Positions 42,850 through 51,949 of a stretch of 64,000 nt of DNA are shown piece after piece (positions within the stretch are counted from its first letter, which is position 1; each line of letters starts with the position of its first letter). Origin of the DNA: Gammaproteobacteria bacterium. GTDB taxonomy: Bacteria > Pseudomonadota > Gammaproteobacteria > DSM-16500. The notes under the pieces were generated by a model. It made no database searches and was not told the DNA's origin. It was given only the letters and a program-made list of their open reading frames with translations. Location of the stretch: the NCBI GenBank assembly GCA_013288125.1, contig JABDCN010000001.1:1-64000 (forward strand), read 5' to 3'. A program made the translations under genes and the position numbers.

Positions 42850-43710
42850 TCATGCGTGACGATGATCAAACCCAGCTGCAATCAAGGTATTTCGTAATAA
42901 AACAGCGACGGTCATTGGTCCCACTCCGCCAGGGACGGGTGTAATCCAAGCGGCCCGCTTTTTTGCTTCTTCAAATTGAATATCGCCGGCAAGTGTGCCA
43001 TTTTCAAGACGGGTAATACCCACATCAATCACAGTTGCACCTTCTTTTATCCAGCTTCCTTGAATTAATTGAGGCCGGCCAACAGCAGAAATTAAAATAT
43101 CAGCTTGTTTGACGAAATATTCAAGATCATCAGTAAAACGATGACAAATCGTGACGGTCGCACCTGCAATCAGTAATTCAAATGCCATGGGACGCCCTAC
43201 AATATTTGATGCGCCAACAATAACGGCATGTTTGCCTTTAAATTTTTGATGAATATGTTCCAGTAAAATCATCACACCATAAGGTGTACAAGGACGTAAA
43301 AGAGGACGGCGTTGTGCTAATCGTCCTAAATTATAGGCATGAAAACCATCCACATCTTTATGAGGATCGATTTGCTCAAGGACACGATTGGTGTGGATAG
43401 GGGCCGGTAAGGGAAGTTGTAACAAAATACCATCAATGGTTTTATCGTGATTGAGTGATTGAATGAGTTCGATTAATTTTTTTTCATCGATATCAGCAGG
43501 TAACTGGTGATAAACAGAATGAATACCCACTTGCTCACAAGCTAAACGTTTATGACGTACATAAATAGCAGAGGCAGGATCATCTCCCACTAAAATAACA
43601 GCTAATCCCGGACGCCTTTTTCCATTAGCCATTTTTTCAGTGATTGTTGCTGCCATTTTTTCTTTCATATTAGCAGCGATTAATTTGCCATCAATCAATT
43701 GTGCTGTCAT
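42850..43710 (-). CDS. folD: Bifunctional methylenetetrahydrofolate dehydrogenase/cyclohydrolase FolD
   Basis: FolD interconverts 5,10-methylene-THF and 10-formyl-THF. The family signatures are intact: [16 protein letters not shown] (catalytic Lys), [27 protein letters not shown], the Rossmann segment [17 protein letters not shown] and the C-terminal [16 protein letters not shown]. The 286-residue length is standard. The start codon overlaps the dnaX stop by four bases (43707-43710), so translation is likely coupled. Confidence 0.97.
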   Translation of the reverse strand: MTAQLIDGKLIAANMKEKMAATITEKMANGKRRPGLAVILVGDDPASAIYVRHKRLACEQVGIHSVYHQLPADIDEKKLIELIQSLNHDKTIDGILLQLPLPAPIHTNRVLEQIDPHKDVDGFHAYNLGRLAQRRPLLRPCTPYGVMILLEHIHQKFKGKHAVIVGASNIVGRPMAFELLIAGATVTICHRFTDDLEYFVKQADILISAVGRPQLIQGSWIKEGATVIDVGITRLENGTLAGDIQFEEAKKRAAWITPVPGGVGPMTVAVLLRNTLIAAGFDHRHA

Positions 43711-45188
43711 AGCAATGATACTTCTATTGTTGCATCATACATTTCTATTAATTGTTTTATTTTGGGGTGTTGGGTCGCAGCTTTAGTCGCATCCGTTAAA
43801 CGTTCTACTTGTTCTTGCTCTTGTTTTTTTGCTGGCGTATATAATTCAGCCGCTGTGATGATGATATCAAGTTGCATTGCTTGTTTAAAATAATTTGATA
43901 AAGATTCTCTCAATCTATCTTTCAGTTTGGTATTGAGCATGGGTTGATGGTTCGCTGATAATTGTAAAATGACTTTATGATCTTCTATTTTTTCTAAGGT
44001 ACAATTTGCTGCGAGTGCGTATGCCATGCCGGACAAATCTAGTTTGGGAAGAATTTCCTGCCAAGAAGGAGATTCAGCAACAGTGAGTGTGGGCGTTTCA
44101 ACTTGGACAACCATTTGTTTGGGTTGGAGAGCGAGCATGCGCAACATCGTCATTTCAAACCCTTGTTGTGGCGAGGGCGTATAAGCTAGATCACGTCGTC
44201 CCAATAAAGCGATTTGATAATATAGCTGCACATCTTCTGGTTTGAATAAAGCGGCCAATTCAGTGATTTGTTGATCTGTTTTTTGTTGATACGTGATAAC
44301 TTGTGAAACGGCAATTTGATGAAATAAACTAATCAATTCTTCTAATACATTTGAAAAATCGGGTGTATGTTCTGCGAGTAAATGGATGGCATGAAATACT
44401 TGATTACTATCTTGCGCAGCCAATGCTTTCATCAATGGGAATAAATTTTGTTGTGCTATTGTGCCAAGCATTGCATGAATATCATCAGATTTGATTGAAC
44501 CTTGTCCGTAGGCAATTGCTTGATCGAGTAAACTCATGGCATCACGTAAACTACCATTCGCTGCTTTTGATAAATAATTTAATGCTGTTTTATCTGCTGT
44601 GACTTGTTCTTGTTTGCAAATATAGTGTAAATGATCACTGATTAATTCGAGTGGAATGGGTTTCAAATGAAATTGCAAACAGCGTGATAAAATGGTGATA
44701 GGTAATCGTTTAGGTTCGGTGGTAGCAAGTAAAAATTTCACATGTTGCGGCGGCTCTTCTAATGTTTTTAATAAAGCATTGAAGCTATGATTGGAGAGCA
44801 TGTGGACTTCATCAATCAGATAAATTTTATAACGACCTTGTACGGGCGGATAAGGCACGTTTTCTAGTAATTCACGAGTGTCTTCCACTTTAGTGCGTGA
44901 AGCCGCATCAATTTCAAATAGGTCGAGAAATTTTCCGGCATCAATTGCTTGACAGGTTGAGCAAGTGCCGCAAGGTGTGGCAGTGATGCCTGTTTCACAA
45001 TTGAGACATTTAGCGAGAATGCGAGCAAGTGTTGTTTTGCCTACACCGCGTGTACCAGTAAACAAGTACGCATGATGAATACGATGTTGTTCGAGCGCAT
45101 TGCTCAATATTCGACGAATTGGCTCTTGGCCAACCATATCTTGTAAGGTCTGTGGACGCCATTTGCGGGCTAATACTTGATAGGGCAT
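43707..45188 (-). CDS. dnaX: DNA polymerase III subunits gamma/tau
   Basis: DnaX is the AAA+ clamp-loader subunit. Residues 1-50 show the Walker [17 protein letters not shown], then a zinc motif [19 protein letters not shown], Walker [12 protein letters not shown], the sensor [12 protein letters not shown] and SRCLQFHL. The 493-residue protein is shorter than E. coli tau (643) and close to gamma plus a short tau tail. An A-AAA-AAA heptamer sits near codon 465, but a shift there would change only the last few residues, so a distinct gamma form is not predicted. Confidence 0.96.
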   Translation of the reverse strand: MPYQVLARKWRPQTLQDMVGQEPIRRILSNALEQHRIHHAYLFTGTRGVGKTTLARILAKCLNCETGITATPCGTCSTCQAIDAGKFLDLFEIDAASRTKVEDTRELLENVPYPPVQGRYKIYLIDEVHMLSNHSFNALLKTLEEPPQHVKFLLATTEPKRLPITILSRCLQFHLKPIPLELISDHLHYICKQEQVTADKTALNYLSKAANGSLRDAMSLLDQAIAYGQGSIKSDDIHAMLGTIAQQNLFPLMKALAAQDSNQVFHAIHLLAEHTPDFSNVLEELISLFHQIAVSQVITYQQKTDQQITELAALFKPEDVQLYYQIALLGRRDLAYTPSPQQGFEMTMLRMLALQPKQMVVQVETPTLTVAESPSWQEILPKLDLSGMAYALAANCTLEKIEDHKVILQLSANHQPMLNTKLKDRLRESLSNYFKQAMQLDIIITAAELYTPAKKQEQEQVERLTDATKAATQHPKIKQLIEMYDATIEVSLL

Positions 45189-45213
45189 ATTTATTTTATC
45201 TCAGCCTTTAAAC

Positions 45214-45333
45214 CCATAGCAGCGAGCACCAGCCTTTCTTCGGCACCCGCATCAGCTGCTACCGTTGCTTCCTTCCGGACCTGGCGGGGTTCACAGCTTA
45301 TCGTCGCGAAGGGACCAATGCCCACTGCTATGT
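45214..45333 (-). ncRNA. ffs: 4.5S RNA (signal recognition particle RNA)
   Basis: Reading the minus strand, CATAGCAG closes with CTGCTATG about 118 bases later. The hairpin contains the conserved core CAGGTCCGGAAGGAAGCA, which binds Ffh with its GGAA tetraloop and asymmetric internal loop, and CGGGTGCC on the return strand. It forms the SRP with Ffh and guides inner-membrane proteins to SecYEG. It lies just upstream of dnaX, the same side as in many bacteria. Ends are approximate. Confidence 0.92.
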
Positions 45334-45344
45334 GCTTATTTTTT

Positions 45345-45419
45345 AAGTCATGGGGTCAGGCTTGCGTCTTTGCATCTTTCTAAAAAAGATGCAAAGACGC
45401 AAGCCTGACCCCATGACTT
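45345..45419. repeat. Perfect 35-bp inverted repeat (family G)
   Basis: Arms 45345-45379 and 45385-45419 are exact reverse complements with a five-base loop. They include CATGGGGTCAGGCTTGCG. Repeats with TGGGGTCAGG are often neighbours of REP-associated tyrosine transposases, but none is found here. It lies between 4.5S RNA and tRNA-Ser, both on the minus strand. Confidence 0.92.
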
Positions 45420-45468
45420 ACTTTGATAACTCGCTGAGTATTCATCATTTTTCAGCATTTGTAAACGC

Positions 45469-45556
45469 CGGAGAGAGAGGGATTCGAACCCTCGATACGC
45501 TTTTAACGTATACACGCTTTCCAGGCGTGCTCCTTCGACCGCTCGGACATCTCTCC
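45469..45556 (-). tRNA. tRNA-Ser(GGA)
   Basis: On the minus strand the gene begins GGAGAGATGTCCGAGCGG and ends CTCTCTCC plus discriminator G. The anticodon loop CTGGAAA gives GGA, which reads UCC/UCU. The long variable arm (GTGTATACG...CGTAT) is the class II form of Ser. The T loop is GGTTCGAATCC. The 3' CCA is not encoded: the bases after the discriminator read GCG. Confidence 0.95.
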
Positions 45557-45638
45557 TACGAGCGCGTAAGGTTAAACTAGAAAATAAGAATGCGCAATGT
45601 CACTATAGTGAAAATATCTAAAAAAAGGGGTCAATATC

Positions 45639-45893
45639 ATGCGAAAGATTTTTATTTTATTAAACTTAATTTTTTTGATGGGTTTTTTGTCTTCAAACGC
45701 CTTTGCGGTGATTCAAGATTGCGGAGAAATGAATGGGATGAAAATCACGACGTATGGCGGTCTAAGATGCAATGAAGCAAAAGCAGTTTATGGATCGTTC
45801 GGAAAAGGTCAAACACCAAAAGGATGGACATGTGTGACTCAATCAGTGGGGCAGTGCAGTACGATGTATAAAGGATTTTATTTTCGCAAATAA
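45639..45893 (+). CDS. Small secreted cysteine-containing protein
   Basis: The 84-residue product opens with a signal peptide (IFILLNLIFLMGFLSSNAFA), leaving about 61 mature residues with four cysteines, which fit two disulfides. AAGGGG lies about ten bases upstream of the ATG. No family was recognised. It stands alone between tRNA-Ser and the paired hairpin elements, all intergenic. A longer ORF in another frame from 45590 is rejected as it lacks a ribosome-binding site and domain content. Confidence 0.6.
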   Translation: MRKIFILLNLIFLMGFLSSNAFAVIQDCGEMNGMKITTYGGLRCNEAKAVYGSFGKGQTPKGWTCVTQSVGQCSTMYKGFYFRK

Positions 45894-45942
45894 AGCATGT
45901 GTTCTCTCATTATTCTCTAGCATTATTCTCTTATTCTCTGTA

Positions 45943-46038
45943 GTCCTGGGGAGTTGGGGGCAGTCATTTTGGCAATGGCTCGCGAGCCTCCGGCTCGCTG
46001 CGCTGAGTTGCCAAAATAACTCCCCCAACCCCCAGGAC
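45943..46038. repeat. Family K hairpin, copy 1
   Basis: A 96-base near-perfect hairpin. The 60-base core is at 45962-46021. The basal stem GTCCTGGGGAGTTGGGGG pairs with CCCCCAACCCCCAGGAC and leaves one bulged A. ATTCTCT motifs repeat just to its left (45901-45940). Copy 2 lies inverted about 115 bases downstream, with a different but equally paired basal stem. Confidence 0.9.
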
Positions 46039-46154
46039 TTTCAAGGCCTGCGTGAATTTGACTGCTGATGAGATATTACTTTGCTGAAGGAGTGTAAGCC
46101 GCGGGACGATAAAACTGAGCTTGCTCTTCCGGCAATTACACTCGGTGCTTGCCA

Positions 46155-46248
46155 GTCAAGGAGTCGGGAGAGTTATTTTGGCAACTCAGCGCAGCGAGCC
46201 GGAGGCTCGCGAGCCATTGCCAAAATGACTGCTCCCGACTTCCTTGAC
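46155..46248. repeat. Family K hairpin, copy 2 (inverted), with flanking CAGAGAATAC repeats
   Basis: Its 60-base core (46171-46230) is the exact reverse complement of copy 1. The basal stem has another sequence, GTCAAGGAGTCGGGAG with CTCCCGACTTCCTTGAC, again with one bulged base at the same relative place. From 46249 to 46315 CAGAGAATAC-like units repeat several times, mirroring the ATTCTCT units left of copy 1. The region between the copies (46039-46154) shows no gene. Confidence 0.9.
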
Positions 46249-46340
46249 TACAGAGAATACATACAGAGAATACACGCAGAGAATACACCCCGAGAATATA
46301 CTACACAGAACACACGCTTTTAAAAAAACTACAGAGAGTA

Positions 46341-47465
46341 CTACAACAACTTTTTCAATATCAACTGGTACACATCCACCAACCTATTTAAATTTTCAAT
46401 ATTAACCGACTCATCTATTTGATGTGCTGTCGCATGTGAAACGCCCAACTCAACCACTTCCGCCCCAGTCGGCGCAATAAATCTGCCATCAGATGTACCG
46501 CCGCCAGTCGATAACCTTGTTTCTAATTGCGTGACTTCTTTAATCGCTTCTTGTGTCGCTTTAACTAATCGACCCTGTGAAGTAAAAAAAGGAAATGCAC
46601 TTGTTCTCCATTCGATATCAAAATTCAAACCATGTTGATGAAATATTTTTTCTGTCCATTCTTGCAATTTTTCAGGTGTGATGGCTGTCGAAAAACGAAA
46701 ATTAAATAATATTTCAAGATGACCAGGAATAACATTCGTTGCCCCTGTTCCGCCATGAATATTTGTGATTTGAAAAGTCGTTGGTGGAAATGTTTCGTTT
46801 CCTTTGTCCCATTCAATTTGTGTTAATTCATGTAACGCAAGCATAGTTAAGTGAATGGGATTTTTTGCTAAATGGGGATGTGCAACATGACCTTGCTTGC
46901 CATGTACTACCAATTTTCCATGTAAAGAACCGCGTCTGCCTACACGAATTTGATCACCAATCACATGTTCACTGCTTGGTTCGCCAACTAAGCAGTAATT
47001 AATTTTTTCATTTCGTTTGTCGAGTACTTCTATCATTTTTTTGGTTCCATGAATGGCAGGGCCTTCTTCATCACTCGTGATAAGAAAAGCAAGTGAGCCT
47101 TTAAAATGCGGCGTTTCCTTTAAAAATTGTTCGCACGCAATCACCATGGCAGCGATACCGCCTTTCATATCAGAAGCACCTCTTCCATAAAGATAACCTG
47201 ATCGCACGTCAGGCATGAAAGGATTGCTGGCCCAATCTGCTTCTGGGCCAGTTGGCACAACATCGGTGTGACCCGCAAAGACAAAGAGCGGCGATGTTTT
47301 TCCGAGCCTTGCCCACAAATTGCTGACGCCTTCATGAGAAAAAGATTCGCATTCGAATCCTAATGGTTTTAATCGTTCAATTAAAATAGCTTGGCAACCT
47401 GCATCATCTGGTGTTAGTGAAGGGCAAGAAATGAGTTGCTTTGTTAATTCAATGACGTTACTCAT
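46341..47465 (-). CDS. dapE: Succinyl-diaminopimelate desuccinylase
   Basis: DapE is a dinuclear zinc hydrolase of the succinylase branch of lysine and meso-DAP synthesis. The M20-type motifs are [13 protein letters not shown] (first His and Asp), [16 protein letters not shown] (bridging Asp), [14 protein letters not shown] (catalytic Glu) and the late [12 protein letters not shown]. The protein has 374 residues, as expected. It is coupled to dapD by an ATGA overlap, so the two genes of the pathway share one mRNA. Confidence 0.97.
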   Translation of the reverse strand: MSNVIELTKQLISCPSLTPDDAGCQAILIERLKPLGFECESFSHEGVSNLWARLGKTSPLFVFAGHTDVVPTGPEADWASNPFMPDVRSGYLYGRGASDMKGGIAAMVIACEQFLKETPHFKGSLAFLITSDEEGPAIHGTKKMIEVLDKRNEKINYCLVGEPSSEHVIGDQIRVGRRGSLHGKLVVHGKQGHVAHPHLAKNPIHLTMLALHELTQIEWDKGNETFPPTTFQITNIHGGTGATNVIPGHLEILFNFRFSTAITPEKLQEWTEKIFHQHGLNFDIEWRTSAFPFFTSQGRLVKATQEAIKEVTQLETRLSTGGGTSDGRFIAPTGAEVVELGVSHATAHQIDESVNIENLNRLVDVYQLILKKLL

Positions 47466-48289
47466 TTGTGAATATCCCGTAATAATTCATTTAAACCAAT
47501 TTTTGAACGTGTTTTTGCATCAACTTGTTTCACAATCACGGCGCAATATAAACTGTAACGACCATCACTGCTGGGCAGATTTCCTGGCACGACAACAGAC
47601 CCTGCAGGAATGCGTCCATAAGACATTTCACTTGTTTCACGATTGAAAATGCGCGTACTTTGTCCTAAAAATACTCCCATCGAAATAACAGCGCCTTCCT
47701 CAACAACAACCCCTTCTACAATCTCTGATCGTGCACCAATAAAGCAATTATCTTCAATGATGGTTGGATTAGCCTGAACGGGCTCTAAAACGCCGCCTAT
47801 TCCAACACCGCCCGAAATATGAACATTTTTGCCGATTTGTGCGCACGAGCCTATGGTTGCCCAGGTATCGACCAAGGTACCCGTATCAACATAGGCGCCG
47901 ATGTTGATATAGGAGGGCATCAAAACTGTGCCTGGGGCAATATAAGCACCTATACGGGCAAGGGCAGGGGGAACAATACGGACCCCAGCGGACTGACAGG
48001 CGTCATAAGATTGCTGCGTAAATTTAAGTGGTACTTTGTCAAAATATTGTGTGAAATGACCATCTACTAACACATTGTCATGTATCCTAAAATACATTAA
48101 AACGGCTTTTTTTATCCATTCATGCGTTTTCCACTCACCGTTTATTTTTTCGGCCACACGCATTTTGCCGATATTCAGTAAATGAATGACTTCATCAATA
48201 GCTTCTTTAAGCGCAATAGGCGTAGATTGCGGTGTGAGCTGAGATCGATCATCAAAACCTGCTTCAATCGTTGATTGTAAAGATGACAT
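47462..48289 (-). CDS. dapD: Tetrahydrodipicolinate N-succinyltransferase
   Basis: DapD transfers succinyl from succinyl-CoA to tetrahydrodipicolinate. The C-terminal half shows the left-handed beta-helix hexapeptides ([20 protein letters not shown], then [20 protein letters not shown]), and [20 protein letters not shown] carries the catalytic Asp/Glu region. The start ATG at 48289 gives 275 residues, as in E. coli. An ATG four codons upstream is less likely. Confidence 0.97.
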   Translation of the reverse strand: MSSLQSTIEAGFDDRSQLTPQSTPIALKEAIDEVIHLLNIGKMRVAEKINGEWKTHEWIKKAVLMYFRIHDNVLVDGHFTQYFDKVPLKFTQQSYDACQSAGVRIVPPALARIGAYIAPGTVLMPSYINIGAYVDTGTLVDTWATIGSCAQIGKNVHISGGVGIGGVLEPVQANPTIIEDNCFIGARSEIVEGVVVEEGAVISMGVFLGQSTRIFNRETSEMSYGRIPAGSVVVPGNLPSSDGRYSLYCAVIVKQVDAKTRSKIGLNELLRDIHK

Positions 48290-48359
48290 AAAAGTCCTCA
48301 TGACAGTGACGGATTATGCCTTGTATGATACGATACGAATCTTTTAAAATCCAAAAGAA

Positions 48360-50150
48360 ATGACTATGTTAAAGACAGAAACAAAACAACCAGTCAATGC
48401 ATTTTATATTTATTCTCGCTTATTTGTTTATGTACGCCGTTATTGGCGATTACTTATTTTAGCTTGTGTTGCCAGTATGTTGTATTCAGGCGTAGATGCC
48501 TGGTTCGTCTATTTCTTAAAACCTTTACTCAATAAAGGTTTAATCGCAAAGAACCACCATTTTTTAAAAATGGCACCGTTTCTCGTGATGGGTATTTTTA
48601 TTTTTCGTGGTATCGCCAGTTTTATTTCGACTTATTCAATCGCGTCCGCTTCACGTAATGTCATTATGTGTTTGCGGCAAGATTTATTTGCGCATTTGCA
48701 ACGATTGCCCGCGCGTTTTTATGATCATACCACTTCAGGACAATTATTATCTGTCTTGTTGTATGGCGTTGATCAAGTGGCTAATGCCAGCGCTGATGTT
48801 TTAACAACGGCAATTCAAGCGCTTTTTCTTGTGTTTGGTCTTATCATTGTGATGTTTTCAATTAGCTGGAAATTGACATTACTTTATTTTGTATTGTTGC
48901 CTATTGTCACAGCGATTATGCGTATGGCCAGTTTACGTATTCGTCGATTGAGTTTGAGTGTGCAAGCTTCGATTGGTGATATGAGTCATTGTGCAGAAGA
49001 AAATATCGAAGGATATAAAGTGGTGCGTGCTTTTGAAGGACAAACATACGAGTCAAAAAAATTTAATAAAATTGCGCGTACAAATCGTCAGCGTGAAATG
49101 AAAATTGTTGCAACGCGTAGCATCAGTGTTTCTGCCGTGCAATTTATTGTGGCTGGCGCATTAGCCTTGACATTATATATTGCCACCTTAGATGTGTCAG
49201 ATGCACTTTTAACAGCAGGTGGTTTTGTTTCTATGATTGCGGCAATGTTAGGTTTGTTAAAACCCATGAAAGATTTAGCATTCGTACAAAACAAATTATA
49301 TCGTGGATTGGCTGGCGCGCAGAATGTATTTGAATTAATGGATGAACAGACAGAAGAAGATCGTGGACAATATACGCTGACACGTGCAAAAGGCAAAATG
49401 GAATTTTCACATGTTAATTTTTCTTATGATGAAACAAGAAAAATTTTAGATGATGTTTCTTTAGTCGTAGAACCTGGTGAAATTGTTGCATTAGTGGGTC
49501 GTTCGGGTAGTGGAAAATCTACATTAGTCGGTTTATTACCGCGTTTTTACACAGGATTTACAGGTGATATTAAATTAGATGATGTATCCGTTAATGATTA
49601 TCGTCTGACTGATTTACGTAGACAATTTGCTTTAGTGTCTCAACAAGTCACCTTATTTCATGATACGGTTTACAACAATATTGCTTATGGTCGATTAGGT
49701 CGTGTTTCGCGAGAAGAAGTCATCGCAGCTGCACAAGCTTCACATGCGATGGAATTTATCGAACAATTGCCGCAAGGGTTTGATTCTATCATTGGTGAAA
49801 ATGGTGTTTTACTTTCTGGCGGACAACGACAACGTTTAGCTATTGCAAGAGCATTATTGAAAGATGCGCCGATTTTAATTTTAGATGAAGCGACATCATC
49901 CTTAGATACAGAATCAGAACGATTAATTCAAATTGCATTAGATCGGTTAATGCAATCACGAACAACACTGGTGATCGCACATCGATTATCAACCATTGAA
50001 CATGCAAATAAAATTATTATGATGAGCGAAGGACGCGTGCTTGAAATGGGTGATCATCAAGCCTTAATTGAGCGTAATGGAGAATATACAAAATTATATC
50101 GCATGCAATTTAAAGAAGTTCCTACGCTAGGTGTTGTTAATGAAAATTAA
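48360..50150 (+). CDS. msbA: Lipid A export ATP-binding/permease MsbA
   Basis: MsbA is a homodimeric ABC exporter that flips core-lipid A across the inner membrane. The 596-residue half-transporter has six membrane segments in residues 20-310 and one nucleotide-binding domain with Walker A ALVGRSGSGKSTLVGL, Q-loop LVSQQVTLFHD, signature LLSGGQRQRLAIARALL, Walker B ILILDEATSSLD and the H-loop VIAHRLSTIEHA. It overlaps lpxK by 11 bases, as in E. coli, where msbA-lpxK form an operon. Confidence 0.97.
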   Translation: MTMLKTETKQPVNAFYIYSRLFVYVRRYWRLLILACVASMLYSGVDAWFVYFLKPLLNKGLIAKNHHFLKMAPFLVMGIFIFRGIASFISTYSIASASRNVIMCLRQDLFAHLQRLPARFYDHTTSGQLLSVLLYGVDQVANASADVLTTAIQALFLVFGLIIVMFSISWKLTLLYFVLLPIVTAIMRMASLRIRRLSLSVQASIGDMSHCAEENIEGYKVVRAFEGQTYESKKFNKIARTNRQREMKIVATRSISVSAVQFIVAGALALTLYIATLDVSDALLTAGGFVSMIAAMLGLLKPMKDLAFVQNKLYRGLAGAQNVFELMDEQTEEDRGQYTLTRAKGKMEFSHVNFSYDETRKILDDVSLVVEPGEIVALVGRSGSGKSTLVGLLPRFYTGFTGDIKLDDVSVNDYRLTDLRRQFALVSQQVTLFHDTVYNNIAYGRLGRVSREEVIAAAQASHAMEFIEQLPQGFDSIIGENGVLLSGGQRQRLAIARALLKDAPILILDEATSSLDTESERLIQIALDRLMQSRTTLVIAHRLSTIEHANKIIMMSEGRVLEMGDHQALIERNGEYTKLYRMQFKEVPTLGVVNEN

Positions 50151-51105
50151 GCAGCCGCGTTATTGGTACACAAAAAAAATGCGCTCATTAAGTTATGTTT
50201 TACTTCCTTTTTCTTGGTTGTTTGGTTTGATTGTTTTAATCAGGCAGCAATTATATCGATATCATATTTTTCAAGTGAAACATTTTTCAGTACCAGTGAT
50301 TGTCGTGGGTAATATCACGATAGGTGGAACAGGTAAAACACCGTTTGTGATTTGGCTCGCTAATTTTTTACGTTCACAAGGATATAAGCCAGGTATCGTG
50401 AGTCGAGGTGCGGGTGGTAAGCAACAGGTGAATCCGCATGAAGTGAATCCACAAGATGCTGTGAGTGAGGTGGGCGACGAAGCATTATTGTTATCACAAC
50501 GAACAGCTTGTCCGCTCGTGATTGGTATTAATAGAGCGAAAGCAGTGGAATATTTGTTGCAACAGCATGATTGTGATGTCGTGATCAGTGATGATGGTTT
50601 GCAACATTATCGTTTAGGTCGCGCAATGGAAATTGTGATGGTTGATGCGATGCGTGGATTTGGTAATCAGCAATTATTGCCTGCCGGTCCATTGCGTGAA
50701 CCCTTATCTCGTCTTGAAAAAGTTGATTTAATCGTAAAGACAGGGGAGACAATGGCGTTATCACCTTCTCATTTTGTTTCAGTTAAAAATCCGCAAATTA
50801 CTTGGCCATTTCCTGAAATGACAGGACCAATTGATGTGGTTGCTGGAATTGGTCATCCGGAACGATTTTTTACACTGTTAAAACAAGCAGGATTGGAAAT
50901 TAATGAACATATTTTTACCGACCATCATTGTTATACAAAAAAAGATTTTGCAAAAATGACATCTTATCCTATTCTCATGACCGAAAAAGATGCGGTAAAA
51001 TGTCGTGATTTTGCGGATGAGCGTTATTGGTATTTGCAAATTAATACAACAGTGGATGTGAGTGTAGAGAAGGTTTTATTAAATAAGTTACGAGAAGCGA
51101 GGTAA
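50140..51105 (+). CDS. lpxK: Tetraacyldisaccharide 4'-kinase
   Basis: LpxK phosphorylates the 4' position of the lipid A disaccharide precursor. A short N-terminal membrane anchor (LSYVLLPFSWLFGLIVLI) precedes the P-loop VVGNITIGGTGKTPFVIWLA and the SRGAGGKQQVNP segment. DVVISDDGLQHYRLGRAMEI holds the Mg-binding acidic motif. The start codon lies inside msbA. The 321-residue length is typical. Confidence 0.96.
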   Translation: MKIKQPRYWYTKKMRSLSYVLLPFSWLFGLIVLIRQQLYRYHIFQVKHFSVPVIVVGNITIGGTGKTPFVIWLANFLRSQGYKPGIVSRGAGGKQQVNPHEVNPQDAVSEVGDEALLLSQRTACPLVIGINRAKAVEYLLQQHDCDVVISDDGLQHYRLGRAMEIVMVDAMRGFGNQQLLPAGPLREPLSRLEKVDLIVKTGETMALSPSHFVSVKNPQITWPFPEMTGPIDVVAGIGHPERFFTLLKQAGLEINEHIFTDHHCYTKKDFAKMTSYPILMTEKDAVKCRDFADERYWYLQINTTVDVSVEKVLLNKLREAR

Positions 51106-51111
51106 AGAAAG

Positions 51112-51564
51112 ATGAAAAAAATGAATTGGAAAAATGTCATGTGTTTGGGATTGTTGGTGCTTGCGAGTCATACGGTGTTTGCGGCTTATACAACTAAAAT
51201 AGTAAAGAAGACGGTTGTGAAAGCGAAAGAAATAACGCCTATTTACCAAGAAAATAAAACTAATATTTCAGTGACGCAAAATGCGCCACAATTTATTTAT
51301 CAATTAAAATCAAATCCGACGACAGGATTTTCTTGGTTTTTGCGCGAATATGATTCGAGTTTAGTCACACCAGTGAATCATTATTTTCAACATTCAGACA
51401 CTAAATTAATGGGTGCACCGGGTTATGAATTTTGGACATTTCGTTTAAAACCAGCAGCTTTTCTTGTGCCGCATCAGTTGATTATACGGTTGGTTTATAT
51501 GCGTCCCTGGCAGAGTGATGAAACAGGCAAGCAATTGATTGTGCGTGTGACGACACAGAGGTGA
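51112..51564 (+). CDS. Chagasin-like (I42) cysteine-protease inhibitor, secreted
   Basis: The 150-residue protein has a signal peptide (cleavage near AFA25 after VLASHTVFA) and the three loops of chagasin: NPTTGFSW (residues 68-75), GAPGYEFW (101-108) and YMRPW (129-133). In chagasin these loops occupy the active cleft of papain-like proteases. It ends the msbA-lpxK transcript with only six bases between, but its role differs, so it may be added to that operon by chance. It could protect the cell against a host cathepsin or restrain one of its own proteases; the target is unknown. Confidence 0.85.
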   Translation: MKKMNWKNVMCLGLLVLASHTVFAAYTTKIVKKTVVKAKEITPIYQENKTNISVTQNAPQFIYQLKSNPTTGFSWFLREYDSSLVTPVNHYFQHSDTKLMGAPGYEFWTFRLKPAAFLVPHQLIIRLVYMRPWQSDETGKQLIVRVTTQR

Positions 51565-51583
51565 GCTAAACGTTCGGACGGTT

Positions 51584-51930
51584 GTCATCCTGAGCGTAGC
51601 GGGATCACTCACAGTCTGTCATTGCGAGGAAACAGGAGTCCCGTCGTTGCGAGGAGCATGCGTAGCATGCGACGAAGCAATCCATGCAAGGTTGTTTGGA
51701 TTGCTTCGTCGTATGCTACGCATGCTCCTCGCAATGACGGGACTGTAGATTTGGGGTCAGATCTCCTCTTTCCTTTCATCTTTACTGGAGGGGAGGGTTA
51801 GGGAGGGGAGGTGTGTTAGCCCTTTAGCCCTCCTCTCCCTAACCCTCTCCTCCCATAAATGGGAGGAGAGGGGACAGTATTAGCGTACTCCTCGCAACGA
51901 CGAGACTCTCGCAGCAATGACGGGACTGTA
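51584..51930. repeat. Cluster of repeat families B, C and H
   Basis: This 385-base gap without a gene holds, in order, a half family B element (GTCATCCTGAGCGTAGCGGG), a full family C palindrome (51641-51741), a TTTGGGGTCAGATC fragment resembling family G, and a family H block (51786-51874) of GGGAGGGG and CCCTCTCC arms. It ends with C-like fragments CTCGCAACGACG and GCAATGACGGG. Confidence 0.85.
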
Positions 51931-51949
51931 GAGATGCTATCCTTACCTG

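Noticed and set aside
43824..43830. A-AAA-AAA slippery heptamer in dnaX as a gamma-making frameshift
   Set aside because: It lies near codon 465 of 493, so a shift would yield a protein of nearly equal size, not a gamma form.
45590..45775. 61-residue plus-strand ORF overlapping the small secreted protein
   Set aside because: The other frame (45639) has a signal peptide and ribosome-binding site; this one has neither.
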